The notes under the pieces: model-generated
What the model saw: only the letters and a program-made list of their open reading frames with translations
What the model was told of the DNA's origin: nothing
Database searches by the model: none
Translations under genes and position numbers: made by a program
Source of the DNA: VRUE01 sp963704515
GTDB lineage: Bacteria > Actinomycetota > Thermoleophilia > Solirubrobacterales > 70-9
Assembly: GCA_963704515.1 (NCBI GenBank)
Contig: OY969913.1
Span: 1,116,001 to 1,180,000 of the forward strand
Direction of reading: 5' to 3'
Length of the DNA stretch: 64,000 nucleotides
Shown here: positions 53,301 to 60,787 of the stretch, in pieces
Layout: every line of letters begins with the position of its first letter
How positions within the stretch are numbered: the first letter of the stretch is position 1

Positions 53301-55410
53301 CGACGGCAAGGGCGTCGAGACGATCGCCTACGACGAAGCGACCGGCCTGGCGACCGAAATGACCGACTCGGCCGCGGGTACCTTCAAAGCAACCTACAAC
53401 GCCGACGGGCAAATGATTGAACAGCTGTTGCCCGACGGCCTCGCCCAGAAGGTCGCCTACAACCCCGAAGGCACCGCGACCTCGCTGCAATACGTCAAGG
53501 AAAGCTATTGCTCGACTGGCTGCACCTGGCTGTCCTTCGATCGAGAAGATTCGATCCAGGGGCAGGTCCTGAGCGAAGAAGGGACATTGGGCACCAACGA
53601 ATACGCCTACGACGCTGCCAGTCGGCTCACTCAGGCCAAGGAAACCCCGGCCGGAGAAGGATGCACGACGCGAAGCTACGCCTTCGATAAAGACTCCAAC
53701 CGCCTCTCCAGGACGACCTACGCCGCCGGCAAAGGCGGCGGCTGCAGCACGGCATCGGCGCTTTCCAAACAGGCCAACGCCTATGACTCCGCCGATCGCT
53801 TGATCGGCGAAGGCGTCGAATACGACATGCTCGGCCGCATCACTGTTCTGCCGGCGAGATACGCAGGACCTGATGAGAGCTGGCACGTCGAAGGCGAAAC
53901 GCTCTCTGAAGCAGGCATCGAATCGGCGGACTTCGCTTCGGAAGGCACATTGGTGCTGGAATTCCCCGAAACGTGGTCAAGTATGCTCGAATGCAGGATG
54001 TCCTCCTACGGAAAACTTTCCGGTGCCGAAGGCATCGAAGAGCACTTCGAACTCAATAGCTGCGCGTTCTACCGAATTAAAAGTGGAGAAAAGGGCGAAG
54101 AAGTCGACTGCGGCGAAATCGAAGCAACGATGTCCGACTACAATGGAAGCGCAGACAAACTGTCGATCTATGTCAACCCTGAAGAAACAACCTGTCCATA
54201 CGGGAACTGGCCCATCTCGTCCTTTCAGCACAAGTTCACCGGCAATGAATCCGGCGAAATGCCGGTAGAAACGGTGGGTGAAGCGAGCTTCGGTTCCAAC
54301 CGACTGAAACTCTCCGCCAGCTCGTCTTGGGAGCTTACTGGCCCTCAAACAGGAATGGAACTGGGCTTCAGGTCATCAGGCGCCGTTGCGAACCAAGGCG
54401 AACTCACGACCGGCTACTACGTCAACGACCTGACGCGGAGCCAGAGCCAGGGCGGCATCACGAATACCTACAATGTCGACGCCGCGATGCGCGAGCGCGA
54501 ACGAATCACGACCGGCGGGGCTGAAGAAGGCACCGCGATCTATCACTACGCCGGTGGCTCGGACTCTCCGGCGTGGACCGAAGACGTCAAAGGCGAAGAA
54601 ACGAGTTGGACCCGCAACATCTCCACCCTGGGCGGCGGACTCGGTGCGATCGAGAACGACAAAGGCGAAGTGACCCTGCAGCTCAGCGACATGCATGGCG
54701 ATGTCGTCGCCACTGCAGAAGACGACCCGGAAGCGACGAAACTGCTCTCTACGCAGCGCTTCGACGAGTTCGGCAATCCGCTGCAGTCCGGCTCGCTGGA
54801 AGGAGGCAGCGCTGAATACGGCTGGCTCGGGAGCAAATCACGCCGCACGCAGCTGCCATCAGGCGTGGTTCAGATGGGGGTGCGCAGCTATGTGCCAACT
54901 ATAGGTCGGTTCATCTCCGTCGACCCCGTTCGCGGCGGGTCGGCAAATGCATATGACTATGCGGACCAGGACCCCGTGAATCGTTTTGATCTGAATGGGG
55001 AACGGCTCCACTGCGACCCCGTTGCAGCTCATGTACACGAAGCACACTCCAGGCGAGGTCATCTCAATGCGAAGCTGACCGGAAGGTGTAGAGGTCTTCA
55101 GAGAACCGTAGCGCACGTCACCATCAAAGCTAAGGTCGTTATCGAACGTCATACCAGCAGCGGCTGGCGCGCCATCTTTGTGTCGCCGACCTGGCTCAAG
55201 AAGTCATTCGATCTCAGACCCGGAGAATCGAAGAGCTTCAAGCTGAAGCCGTTTGAAAACGAGGCGGCCCCTCCATGCAGAGATGGCGTGTATCGAGCTA
55301 CCTGGTTCTACAACCAGAAAGCTTGGTCGTACGACCCCGAAGTCCCGATCGAGCCTCCCGCAGTAGGGGAAGTGCTCTCCTCGGGGCGATCAAGGGTAAA
55401 TTGTGATTGA
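47386..55410 (+). CDS. Giant secreted Rhs-repeat protein with duplicated seven-module domain
   Basis: A 2674-residue polymorphic-toxin-like protein. GTG at 47386 has a strong GGGAGGGG site 5 nt upstream, and a signal/TM segment follows (RRRRARRCLAAAGILATIAV...). Layout: FN3-like domain (~47-144); two identical blocks (~146-496 and ~501-851), each with seven modules ending C-x(5-6)-C-x-A-V-G or close variants; a second FN3-like and an Ig-like domain (to ~1045); a DUF6531-like start (~1180-1240); Rhs/YD repeats (~1400-2150); an inserted domain (~2158-2339); the conserved tip RSYVPTIGRFISVDPVRGG to YDYADQDPVNRFDLNGE (~2500-2535); and a unique 139-residue C-terminal tip. The tip is probably the toxic or effector part. 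Confidence 0.85.
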   Translation: MKGTCRSMALLVRRRRARRCLAAAGILATIAVAAIVVAPVAYAAKAPTATTEAAGEVTIPAVTLNATVNPNGAATTYSFEYGTSKSYGSSVPAKAESVGSGTKAVAVSQKIEDVKAETIYHFRIVASNTFGTSYGEDETFADFGAWTLESPPSPKAANTSYLSDVACPSGEACLAVGHSSANEGESLPEAWNGEEWSLFGAGKGRSPEDVSCPPATTVCWAVGTQGSTGEVLVERYEYELWEEEASEWFSSPYTTHVPIVPEGATNLHLKAIDCIAEWECTAVGSYSKEGHGNALAERLTSSGWAIQTTPSLSGAVLEDVSCAASDACTAVGSRNVSGELEALAERWNGSTWSVLEVPKTEEEYEERWFSSVSCPSSSNCFSTGYFWNEEEGGPFIAEYVGTELSLASLPALNESSTLEDVSCAGSSSCLAVGHDATAGGSLSLAYNGTGWATQASLKPEGKTGAWLNGVNCAEASVCTAVGKSTGEGETATLAARISPEWTLESPPSPKAANTSYLSDVACPSGEACLAVGHSSANEGESLPEAWNGEEWSLFGAGKGRSPEDVSCPPATTVCWAVGTQGSTGEVLVERYEYELWEEEASEWFSSPYTTHVPIVPEGATNLHLKAIDCIAEWECTAVGSYSKEGHGNALAERLTSSGWAIQTTPSLSGAVLEDVSCAASDACTAVGSRNVSGELEALAERWNGSTWSVLEVPKTEEEYEERWFSSVSCPSSSNCFSTGYFWNEEEGGPFIAEYVGTELSLASLPALNESSTLEDVSCAGSSSCLAVGHDATAGGSLSLAYNGTGWATQASLKPEGKTGAWLNGVNCAEASVCTAVGKSTGEGETATLAAHLELFPPSASTGAATKVQPEGATLNATINPNGHTTTYEFEYGSDSSYGHLAPAKAESIGSGTTSVAVSEAIGELKEGTTYHYRIVATGTNGTATGEDATFTTQTRPQTTITTPQPSYTSHETWPIEFESSQSASSFKCGLDEGESPTKPCTSAYTLPDHLEPGSHTFVVVAEDSEGLEDPSPAKWTFNTEIYPEAPSTDKLVSPDEGAKSASYFTFKSEWAKPTEGAGVSSVVYQLKDKNWPAFQSIPTKYLWDSVGGHPGWAVDVEEGATSTPPVFFDIKAYAEAEGWGPVVEGLQLRAVFNGGTKVAGAGKAVTTTYARFAGGSADAVEQIGPANVDLVTGAFTITRTDVSIPVPGTEANLEFTRTYNSAWGASEKTNSKTLGQMWQPSGPMEAEYEEEAWQKLLVQKEPAVPAEYEQCSWNEETGAEGCVRCAEGECGACPPYDEETGAGCEKWVIEEATPERDWVEVLDNEGAGLPFEEVASEGAITYVPPEEAKEYKLIESGGHFFLSESNGTKTEFSENGTTNEYEPTAIAFAGTAQTAQLAYKISEGKKRLEMEIGPPPGDVTCDPFEKEEHYAPTVAGCRSLAFKYESFEKSDKTKEQRLEKITYYDSSGSGKGQVVAEYGYYSSNLNLSEEWDPRVTPKVLPETYSYDASDKARLIQLTPAGEEPWVLDYYPAGFGGAYEAKLKTVSRLRTKESKPTATTTLAYSAPISGEGAPYDLGASAVSEWGESDYPVDATAVFPPTEVPGEEPSDYDQATVHYLDPGGHEVNTASPSPPGIEGEAITTSETDLHGNVVRELSAQNRLRGLVAEDPVERSRELDSHSEYSADGTEMLQSWGPLHAVRLESGKTVEARQHTEVTYDEGFVLKEGETAPRLPTTETVGAAIPGEKSDVDTRRTKTEYDWKLRKPEKQITDPKGLDLISTTTYNEAGQVVEESQPSDTEGKKAGTTRTTYWTVGSNSEESKCGNNAGWAGLPCLSRPVSEPSPEEGNPELPWTHFVKYSTLDQLEESYETVGGATRRTTVTNYDPAGRPVTTHQTGTGTAVPKVETTYNKYNGLPESQRFVCEEGKEKCESFDAREVKTVYDDLGRPIEYVDADGNKSTTEYNLLGQPIKVFDGKGVETIAYDEATGLATEMTDSAAGTFKATYNADGQMIEQLLPDGLAQKVAYNPEGTATSLQYVKESYCSTGCTWLSFDREDSIQGQVLSEEGTLGTNEYAYDAASRLTQAKETPAGEGCTTRSYAFDKDSNRLSRTTYAAGKGGGCSTASALSKQANAYDSADRLIGEGVEYDMLGRITVLPARYAGPDESWHVEGETLSEAGIESADFASEGTLVLEFPETWSSMLECRMSSYGKLSGAEGIEEHFELNSCAFYRIKSGEKGEEVDCGEIEATMSDYNGSADKLSIYVNPEETTCPYGNWPISSFQHKFTGNESGEMPVETVGEASFGSNRLKLSASSSWELTGPQTGMELGFRSSGAVANQGELTTGYYVNDLTRSQSQGGITNTYNVDAAMRERERITTGGAEEGTAIYHYAGGSDSPAWTEDVKGEETSWTRNISTLGGGLGAIENDKGEVTLQLSDMHGDVVATAEDDPEATKLLSTQRFDEFGNPLQSGSLEGGSAEYGWLGSKSRRTQLPSGVVQMGVRSYVPTIGRFISVDPVRGGSANAYDYADQDPVNRFDLNGERLHCDPVAAHVHEAHSRRGHLNAKLTGRCRGLQRTVAHVTIKAKVVIERHTSSGWRAIFVSPTWLKKSFDLRPGESKSFKLKPFENEAAPPCRDGVYRATWFYNQKAWSYDPEVPIEPPAVGEVLSSGRSRVNCD
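47821..48871 (+). repeat. 1051-bp direct repeat, copy 1
   Basis: Begins TGGACCCTCGAATCCCCTCC and encodes seven cysteine-pair modules (VACPSGEACLAVG, VSCPPATTVCWAVG, IDCIAEWECTAVG, VSCAASDACTAVG, VSCPSSSNCFSTG, VSCAGSSSCLAVG, VNCAEASVCTAVG). It is identical to copy 2 at 1065-bp offset as far as the translations show. Confidence 0.9.
48886..49936 (+). repeat. 1051-bp direct repeat, copy 2
   Basis: Identical in translation to 47821-48871, separated from it by 14 bp (GGATCAGCCCCGAA). The identity ends sharply: copy 1 continues into R-I-S-P-E, copy 2 into H-L-E-L-F. This indicates a recent unequal duplication. Confidence 0.9.
53858..54402 (+). other. Extra domain inserted in the Rhs repeat region
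   Basis: About 180 residues (DESWHVEGETLSEAGIESAD ... SSWELTGPQTGMEL) interrupt the normal passage from LGRITVLPARYAG to GELTTGYYVNDLTRSQSQGG. The insert has paired cysteines (LECRM, NSCAFY, VDCGEIEAT, ETTCPYGN) and looks like a secreted beta-rich domain. The orphan cassette at 57505 starts exactly after the equivalent position. Confidence 0.55.
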
Positions 55411-56150
55411 CCGTGCTGCAGCCCGCGCAGTCGGATAGAGATGCCGTATGGGTGGCCGAGGCCCTCGATCATGACCCCCAGCACACGGTGGCGGGCCTTG
55501 TCTCGAAAGGCTACGCCGCGTTCGTCCGCATCCTGCATCCGGCCGAGGCTGCCGACGGCGGGCTGGTGACGTGGGGGGCGATAGCAGACGCGGTCGGGGG
55601 AGCCATCCACCCCGGTGTGCAGTGGAAGAAGCTCGAGCGTAAGCTCGAGCCCGACATCGTTGAGGAGCTCGGGCTTCAGGCGGATGGGCGCGGATTCGCT
55701 CCGAACGAAGGCGATCTGCCGGTCCCGCTGTTGAGAAGCCTCTTCCCGGTGCTGGCGGCCCACACTGAAGACCCCATCTGTATGGCCGCCTACTGGATCG
55801 GGTGGGGTGGGGTGGAGAGATGGCCAGCGCCACATATCTGCATCCCGCAGCATCGCAGTGACTGGGAGTACGGTCTTTATAGGGGGACGCTTAGCGACGT
55901 TCTGGAGCAGCGCGAACTGGGCTGTGCCGATGAGCCGTTGGGATGGTCCGATAGTCCATTGATGTTCTCGCCAAATTTTCTCTGGCCGCTAGATCGAGCC
56001 TGGCTCTTGAGCACCGACGTGGACTTCGATTCTACCGTCGTTGGGGGGTCCGAGAGCCTAATCACCGACATATGTGCGCAGAGTGTATTGGAGACGGTGC
56101 CGGTATCTACCGCGGTGTCTCTGAGTGATGCTGCCGATACGGTAAATTGA
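55407..56150 (+). CDS. Possible immunity protein of the Rhs tip; conserved actinobacterial family
   Basis: A 247-residue cytosolic protein. TTG 55407 overlaps the Rhs stop (GTG 55413 is an alternative). The pattern YAAFVRILHPAE, VTWGAIADAVGGAIHPGVQW, then FLWPLDRAWLLSTDVDFDSTVVGGSESLI matches a family I recognise from actinomycetes without a known function. A gene overlapping the 3' end of an Rhs gene is the classic place for the cognate immunity protein. That position, not homology, is the main evidence for the role. Confidence 0.55.
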   Translation: MTVLQPAQSDRDAVWVAEALDHDPQHTVAGLVSKGYAAFVRILHPAEAADGGLVTWGAIADAVGGAIHPGVQWKKLERKLEPDIVEELGLQADGRGFAPNEGDLPVPLLRSLFPVLAAHTEDPICMAAYWIGWGGVERWPAPHICIPQHRSDWEYGLYRGTLSDVLEQRELGCADEPLGWSDSPLMFSPNFLWPLDRAWLLSTDVDFDSTVVGGSESLITDICAQSVLETVPVSTAVSLSDAADTVN

Positions 56151-56190
56151 AAATGTCGCCTCTCCGTCGTCGATATGATGGGAATGGTAG

Positions 56191-57156
56191 TTGATTAAAA
56201 TATTGACAGCAATTTTGGTTGCGGGGTTTGCACTACTGGGGCTTCCGGCAGCCAGTACGGCCAAGCCGGGCTTTTTCGTAGAAGGTGCCGCCGTGTGGAG
56301 CGAGTTCAGCGTACCCGCAACCAAGGGCTACCACGTCCGTGTGAGCGCGGACGGTGGAACACGAAAGATGCGCCCGACCATTTACGTTGAGGCTTCAAAG
56401 GGGCACGAATCGGTAAACTATGTTACCCATGGGCGCGTTGGCTCCAATGGCGTGCTCGATGTGAAGCTTCCAAAAATTGGAAGGATCGCGGTCCGATTCA
56501 AGCCTAAGAAGGTGACTCGCCAGGCCCTTGCGGACAACTGCAAAGGTCGCGCGACTGTCGTCCGCCACGGCACGTTCCGGGGAATAATTGTACTCCACGG
56601 CGAGCAGGAATACACTGAACTGCACCGATACGAGGCTGTGGGTACGGTGAGCCGATCCTTTCGGCAGATCTGCCGACAATCGGAAGTTGGACGGCAAAGC
56701 CCGCATGCGTCAGCTCGTCTTACTTACCTCCTGGCCGGCGCCAAGGATGGCCGCCAATCGCTCGGTTTCACAGCGATAAAGACTGACCTTGGGACGAAGT
56801 TTGGGACCAGCACTAGTTTCATGGCATACTCGCAGACCAAACGCGAAGGTCTACAGGTGCTCAGCCAAATAACAGTTGAAGGGAAGGCATCTGGGCTTTC
56901 CACGTCTGGCCCTCTGGAATCGTTCGAGGACGCGACAGTCGAACCACCGGACCCGTTTGGAGGATCGGCGGCGTTTCACCTCGATTCCCCGACCACGTCG
57001 ACATGGACCGGCACGCTAAATGTCGATCTCCCTGGCATTGGTCGAGTTGTCCTTGCTGGGGATCGATTCTGGTCTGCTTTGTGTGGAGAAGACGTTTGCA
57101 CGAAGACGCTGCCGCCGAATGTCCGGGTGGTGGTTCAGAGCGCATTCCGGTCCTGA
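56191..57156 (+). CDS. Secreted protein of unknown function
   Basis: A 321-residue protein starting at TTG 56191, with a signal peptide (MIKILTAILVAGFALLGLPA). The mature chain is beta-rich: repeated strands include GYHVRVSADGGTRKMRPTIYV, VLDVKLPKIGRIAVRFKPKK, GTFRGIIVLHGEQEYTELHR and TWTGTLNVDLPGIGRVVLAG. Similar secreted proteins are frequent in Solirubrobacterales. It lies between the Rhs gene and the orphan cassette and has lower GC than the core genes. Confidence 0.65.
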   Translation: MIKILTAILVAGFALLGLPAASTAKPGFFVEGAAVWSEFSVPATKGYHVRVSADGGTRKMRPTIYVEASKGHESVNYVTHGRVGSNGVLDVKLPKIGRIAVRFKPKKVTRQALADNCKGRATVVRHGTFRGIIVLHGEQEYTELHRYEAVGTVSRSFRQICRQSEVGRQSPHASARLTYLLAGAKDGRQSLGFTAIKTDLGTKFGTSTSFMAYSQTKREGLQVLSQITVEGKASGLSTSGPLESFEDATVEPPDPFGGSAAFHLDSPTTSTWTGTLNVDLPGIGRVVLAGDRFWSALCGEDVCTKTLPPNVRVVVQSAFRS

Positions 57157-57504
57157 TGGTCGGCTCGGGACTCAGGTAGAGCAAACTGCTCGGCACGCAG
57201 GAACTTCTAGAACCCGTGCAGCGATCCAACCTTCCTCGTCGGATTCACGACGGAGATCGTGAGGTCGATCGACACCGCCACGCCGAAACCGTAGCGTGTC
57301 GCCAAGCCTGTCGTGCAGACAGAAGCTTGCGCAATCTGTCCAGGACTGAAAGACTCATCGGGACATGCTTGCCTGCGGTGCCACCACTCCCGTCATTCCG
57401 CTTTCCGAGGCTGAAAACCGCGCCGGGGATCTTTCCCTTGCGGCGGGCTCGCTCGGTGCGGTCCTCGACCCAGCAATCCCGCGCCAACTCTGGGATCGGC
57501 GGCG
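57157..57504. other. 348-bp spacer without a supported gene
   Basis: A short frame (57365-57508, reading LACGATTPVIPLSEAENRAG and ending in W-D-R-R-R) is open but unidentified; it could be a remnant of an earlier toxin tip or immunity gene. No strong hairpin was found. Confidence 0.3.
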
Positions 57505-58548
57505 TTGATGTACGAAACCGTGGCGGATGGAACACTTACCGGCTACTACGTCAACGACCTGACGCATAGCCAGAGTCAGGGCGGGGTCACGAATACGTAT
57601 GGACTCGATGCCTCTCTCAGGCAGCGCGAACGGGTCACGACGGGCGGATCTGAAGAAGGTACCGAGATCTACCACTATGCGGGCGAATCGGATTCTCCAG
57701 CCTGGACCGAAGACATTAGGGAAGGCAAAGCCACCTGGGCGCGCAACATCGCGGCTATGGGCGGCAGTCTTGGCGCGATCGAGAACGACAAAGGCGAAGT
57801 CACGCTGCAGCTGACTGACATGCACGGCGATGTCGTTGCCACCGTCGAAGACGATTACGAAGCGCCAGCTGTGCTCTCCACTCAGCGCTTCGATGAGTTC
57901 GGCAATCCCTTGCAGGTCGGCGTTCTGGAAGGAGGGAGCACCGAATACGGCTGGCTTGGGGGCAAGGCGCGTCGCACCCAGCTCTCATCGGGCGTAATCC
58001 AGATGGGAGTCCGCAGCTATGTCCCGGCTCTAGGGCGTTTCCTAACGCCCGATCCGGTCCAAGGCGGTTCCGCGAACGCCTATGACTATGCCAATCAGGA
58101 CCCAGTTAACGGGTTCGACCTGGAAGGGACCTGCTCGTCGAAAAAAGCGTGTGCAGCTGCCAAGAGACGGGCGAGGGCCGCGACGAAACGGGCGACAAGG
58201 AGTATCAGGACTCGCATGAAGAAAATTCGAGAAAATAGAGCCCGAAAGAGTGCCAGCGCTTCTACGACCCACGTGGGGCCGATACCCATCACCCTGCCTT
58301 GGGAAAAGCAGGTAAATAGCGCGTTGGAAAAGGCTCAAAATGCCATTGCGGGCATTTTCCACGAGACATGCAAGGATGCAGGAGGCGCTCTGGGGGTAGC
58401 AGGGTCTGTCGCTTGGGCGACCGGAAAGGGCCTAATGGGTGGGAGCCCGGGAGAGCAAGCGGTCGGCAAGATGCTTGAAGGATTTGGAGGCGTTATCGGT
58501 GCTATTGGCGCAGGTTTTTACGTCGCGCATCGCATCGGGGTGTGCTGA
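57505..58548 (+). pseudogene. Orphan Rhs C-terminal cassette
   Basis: A 347-residue frame without the body of an Rhs protein. Residues ~13-208 match residues ~2345-2537 of the large Rhs protein closely (YYVNDLTHSQSQGGVTNTYG, DSPAWTEDI, GAIENDKGEVTLQL, RSYVPALGRFLTPDPVQGG, YDYANQDPVNGFDL). They are followed by an unrelated 139-residue tip. That tip starts very basic (SKKACAAAKRRARAATKRAT) and ends in glycine-rich hydrophobic segments (GGVIGAIGAGFYVAHRIG), suggesting a membrane-acting toxin. Shared cores flanking alternative tips are typical of Rhs loci that swap tips by recombination. Confidence 0.8.
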
Positions 58549-58605
58549 GCGAACCGACATCACGAAACTCCGTAGTCGCAAATTTCCTGCGAGAATGAGC
58601 GGTCA

Positions 58606-58788
58606 ATGAAGCTGCGTCAGAAAATTGTGCTCGTGCTTGTAGCCGCTTGTTTGATCTTGAGCGGCATGGCGTTGATTCAGGGAGAAATCCATGACGCGGC
58701 GCTCGGGGTCTTCGTGTCAGCCTGCGCATTGTTGACCAACGGGATGTTGTGGCCAATCAAGCCGCTGTGGAGGCGCAGGAAAGGCTAG
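58606..58788 (+). CDS. Small two-helix membrane protein, candidate immunity for orphan tip
   Basis: A 60-residue protein with two hydrophobic helices (KIVLVLVAACLILSGMALI and LGVFVSACALLTNGMLWPI) and a basic end WRRRKG. It lies 57 bp after the orphan cassette. A membrane immunity protein would suit a membrane-acting tip. No homologue is recognised. Confidence 0.5.
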   Translation: MKLRQKIVLVLVAACLILSGMALIQGEIHDAALGVFVSACALLTNGMLWPIKPLWRRRKG

Positions 58789-59113
58789 AAAGTCCGGCGT
58801 GGGTACGCAGCGATACGCGAGGCGCCGCCAAGCAGGGCCGCCGCTCCGGCGGCGAGGGCGCCAAGGCAGTAGATCGGGCCAGGATTGGTAGTGCACTGCC
58901 ACGGGGCGGTGAGAGGTGGGGGGTGGCATTGAGGTGAGCTGATCCGTGTAGGGGGTATGAAGCGGAACAAACGAGGCTCTTCTCTATCTCGTCTGTGATG
59001 GGGGCAGTGGGACAGGTTGGCGCTGAGGGGAGTACCGAGGACGAGGGACTCTCACTGAGCTGCCTGTCTCGGCCAAACGCGCGAGATCATGAGCAGGTTC
59101 TAGGCTCTCCGGA
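58789..59113. other. 325-bp spacer, nothing firmly supported
   Basis: A minus-strand frame (58785-58970) has a short hydrophobic stretch but no start signal or neighbours and is not called. The stretch marks the transition from the Rhs locus to the integrase-containing element. Confidence 0.3.
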
Positions 59114-59314
59114 ATGGCAGACGCCACGGAGCAGAAGGCGCGCCGGGCGGTTCGCGCCGCCCAAGCGAGATTCGAGCGCGAGCAAAGCGCCGCTCAGAAG
59201 GAGCGACGCAAGGCGTTCGCCGAGGCGCGTGAGGCCGGCCTCACGCTGCGAGCCATCGGCGAAGAGGTTGGCCTCCACCACACCCGCGTCAGCCAGATCA
59301 TTCGAGGCAAGTAA
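59114..59314 (+). CDS. Small helix-turn-helix protein
   Basis: A 66-residue protein. The N-terminal charged helix (KARRAVRAAQARFEREQSAAQKERR) precedes a compact HTH (AREAGLTLRAIGEEVGLHHTRVSQIIRG). It resembles small phage/ICE regulators and could control the element that carries the recombinase at 63224. It is co-directional with the next gene. Confidence 0.7.
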   Translation: MADATEQKARRAVRAAQARFEREQSAAQKERRKAFAEAREAGLTLRAIGEEVGLHHTRVSQIIRGK

Positions 59315-59429
59315 CCGAGCCTGGAGAGTTTTTCTCTCAAAGCTGCTACGCTTCCAAAAAGCAAAAGCGGCGACCCGCTGCGCTTGCGACGCAAGCGGGC
59401 CGCCTAACCACAAGGAGGCAACGCTCCTC

Positions 59430-59786
59430 ATGGCTAACGACCACCCTACGGGTCGCGGCGCTGCCGTCGCCCTCAACCTCCCCGCCGATCACGTCGCCTT
59501 CTTGCGCGACACCTTCGAGAGCGCCCGGGCGGGCGTGCGTGACGAGCTGGCCGAATACCCCGAGGACCTCAAAGACCCCGACTACCTGCGCCGCGAGGTA
59601 GCCGCCTACGGCCGGCTGCTCACGGCGCTCGATGAGCTGGTGATCGTCCCCGATCGCGACGTCTGCGACGTCGTCGGCGACCTGGCCCAGATCATCGACC
59701 GCGGCAACGAGTACAGCCGCGCCGTCGCTGAGCACGAGGCGCTGCACGGCCTCCACGCGCAACTCGTAGGAGGCGAGGTCAGATGA
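59430..59786 (+). CDS. Small protein of mobile-element operon
   Basis: A 118-residue acidic, helical protein. ATG at 59430 is preceded by AAGGAGG (59412-59418). NLPADHVAFLRDTFESARAGVRDELAEYPEDLKDPDYLRREVAAYGRLLTALD suggests an all-helical fold. Its TGA overlaps the ATG of the next, IS-interrupted gene, showing an operon. Function unknown. Confidence 0.65.
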   Translation: MANDHPTGRGAAVALNLPADHVAFLRDTFESARAGVRDELAEYPEDLKDPDYLRREVAAYGRLLTALDELVIVPDRDVCDVVGDLAQIIDRGNEYSRAVAEHEALHGLHAQLVGGEVR

Positions 59787-59830
59787 TGATCGACATCGCC
59801 GCCCATTTCGGCGACAACCTGGCGCGTGAG
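59783..59830 (+). pseudogene. 5' stub of gene interrupted by IS21-family element
   Basis: ATG at 59783 overlaps the upstream stop (ATGA), and 16 codons (MMIDIAAHFGDNLARE) are intact before the IS left end. The rest of the frame runs into IS sequence and stops. The 3' remnant on the far side of the IS is probably the same gene, with most of the middle lost. Confidence 0.6.
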
Positions 59831-59920
59831 TGTCGCCACTTGCAGTGGCCCCGGGCTCGACACCTGAACTGGCCCCACCCCATGCCAGTTGTTGGTTCGT
59901 CTGATTGTGCCTGAAGTGCT

Positions 59921-59980
59921 CGGGTGCCGTCATCGCGGAGCCGATGCCCGAAGGGCGAGGCGCAGCGATGACGGCACCCG
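59921..59980 (-). terminator. Hairpin downstream of istB
   Basis: A perfect 16-bp inverted repeat (CGGGTGCCGTCATCGC at 59921-59936; complement at 59965-59980) with a 28-nt loop lies 12 bp after the istB stop, inside the IS. It would terminate the transposase transcript. Confidence 0.6.
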
Positions 59981-59992
59981 ACTCTGTCCTCC

Positions 59993-60787
59993 TCAGCCCC
60001 CTTTCTTCTTCGCGCCGCGTTTCTCCAGCCCGTGGCGAAAGCGCCAAGACTCGGTGCCGGTCTCGATGATGTGCGCCTTGTGGGTGAGGCGGTCGACGAC
60101 GGCCTTGGCGAGGCGGGCGTCGGCGAAGACCTTGGTCCACTCTCCGAAGGGCAGGTTGGTAGTCACCATCAGCGAGCCGCGCTCGTTGCGCTCGGAGATC
60201 ACCTGGAAGATCAGCTCCGCGGCGCCGTCGGGCAAGGCCAAATATCCGAGCTCGTCCAAGACCACGAGCTCGGTGCGCGCGTAGCGGCCGACCACCCGTC
60301 CCAGCTCCCGCCGGCTCTCTGCTTCCTGCAGCTCGTTGGCGAGCCCGGCGAGCGTGGTGAAGCGCACCCGTCGGCCCTGTCGGCAGGCACAGACCGCCAG
60401 GGCGGTAGCCAGCATCGTCTTGCCGGTGCCCGACTCCCCGACGAAGATCACCGACTCGCGATCGTCGATCCACGAGCATTCCGCCAGGGCGGCGATCGTC
60501 GCCTGGGGGATCTTGGGGTTGTCTTCGAAGCGGAACTCCTCCAGGCGCTTCATCACCGGGAAGCGCGCTTCGACAAGACGTCTGCGTTCGCGCCGCTCGG
60601 CGCGCTCCTGGTGCTCTGCCTCGAGCAGGGCCGCGAGGTAGGCGATCGGGGTCTGCTGGTCGCGGGTCGCCTCCTCGGCCATCGCCCGAAAGCGGGCCTT
60701 CACCGTCGGCAGCTTCAGCTCGCCGGCATGGGCCTCGATCAGGGCCTCGAGGGCAGCGCTCTTGGGATTCGGCTTGCTCGCCATCAC
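59993..60787 (-). CDS. istB: IS21-family helper ATPase IstB
   Basis: A 264-residue DnaA/IstB-type AAA+ ATPase. Walker A is VGESGTGKTMLATALAV and Walker B LVVLDELGYLALPD; the tail SLMVTTNLPFGEWTKVF...VDRLTHKAHI is typical. Its ATG overlaps the istA stop by four bases. IstB assembles on target DNA and recruits the transposase. The protein appears intact, so the IS may be functional. Confidence 0.93.
   Translation of the reverse strand: MMASKPNPKSAALEALIEAHAGELKLPTVKARFRAMAEEATRDQQTPIAYLAALLEAEHQERAERRERRRLVEARFPVMKRLEEFRFEDNPKIPQATIAALAECSWIDDRESVIFVGESGTGKTMLATALAVCACRQGRRVRFTTLAGLANELQEAESRRELGRVVGRYARTELVVLDELGYLALPDGAAELIFQVISERNERGSLMVTTNLPFGEWTKVFADARLAKAVVDRLTHKAHIIETGTESWRFRHGLEKRGAKKKGG

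Noticed and set aside
58785..58970. Minus-strand 61-codon frame with a hydrophobic segment
   Set aside because: It overlaps the 3' end of the small membrane gene, has no start signal, and its neighbours do not support it.
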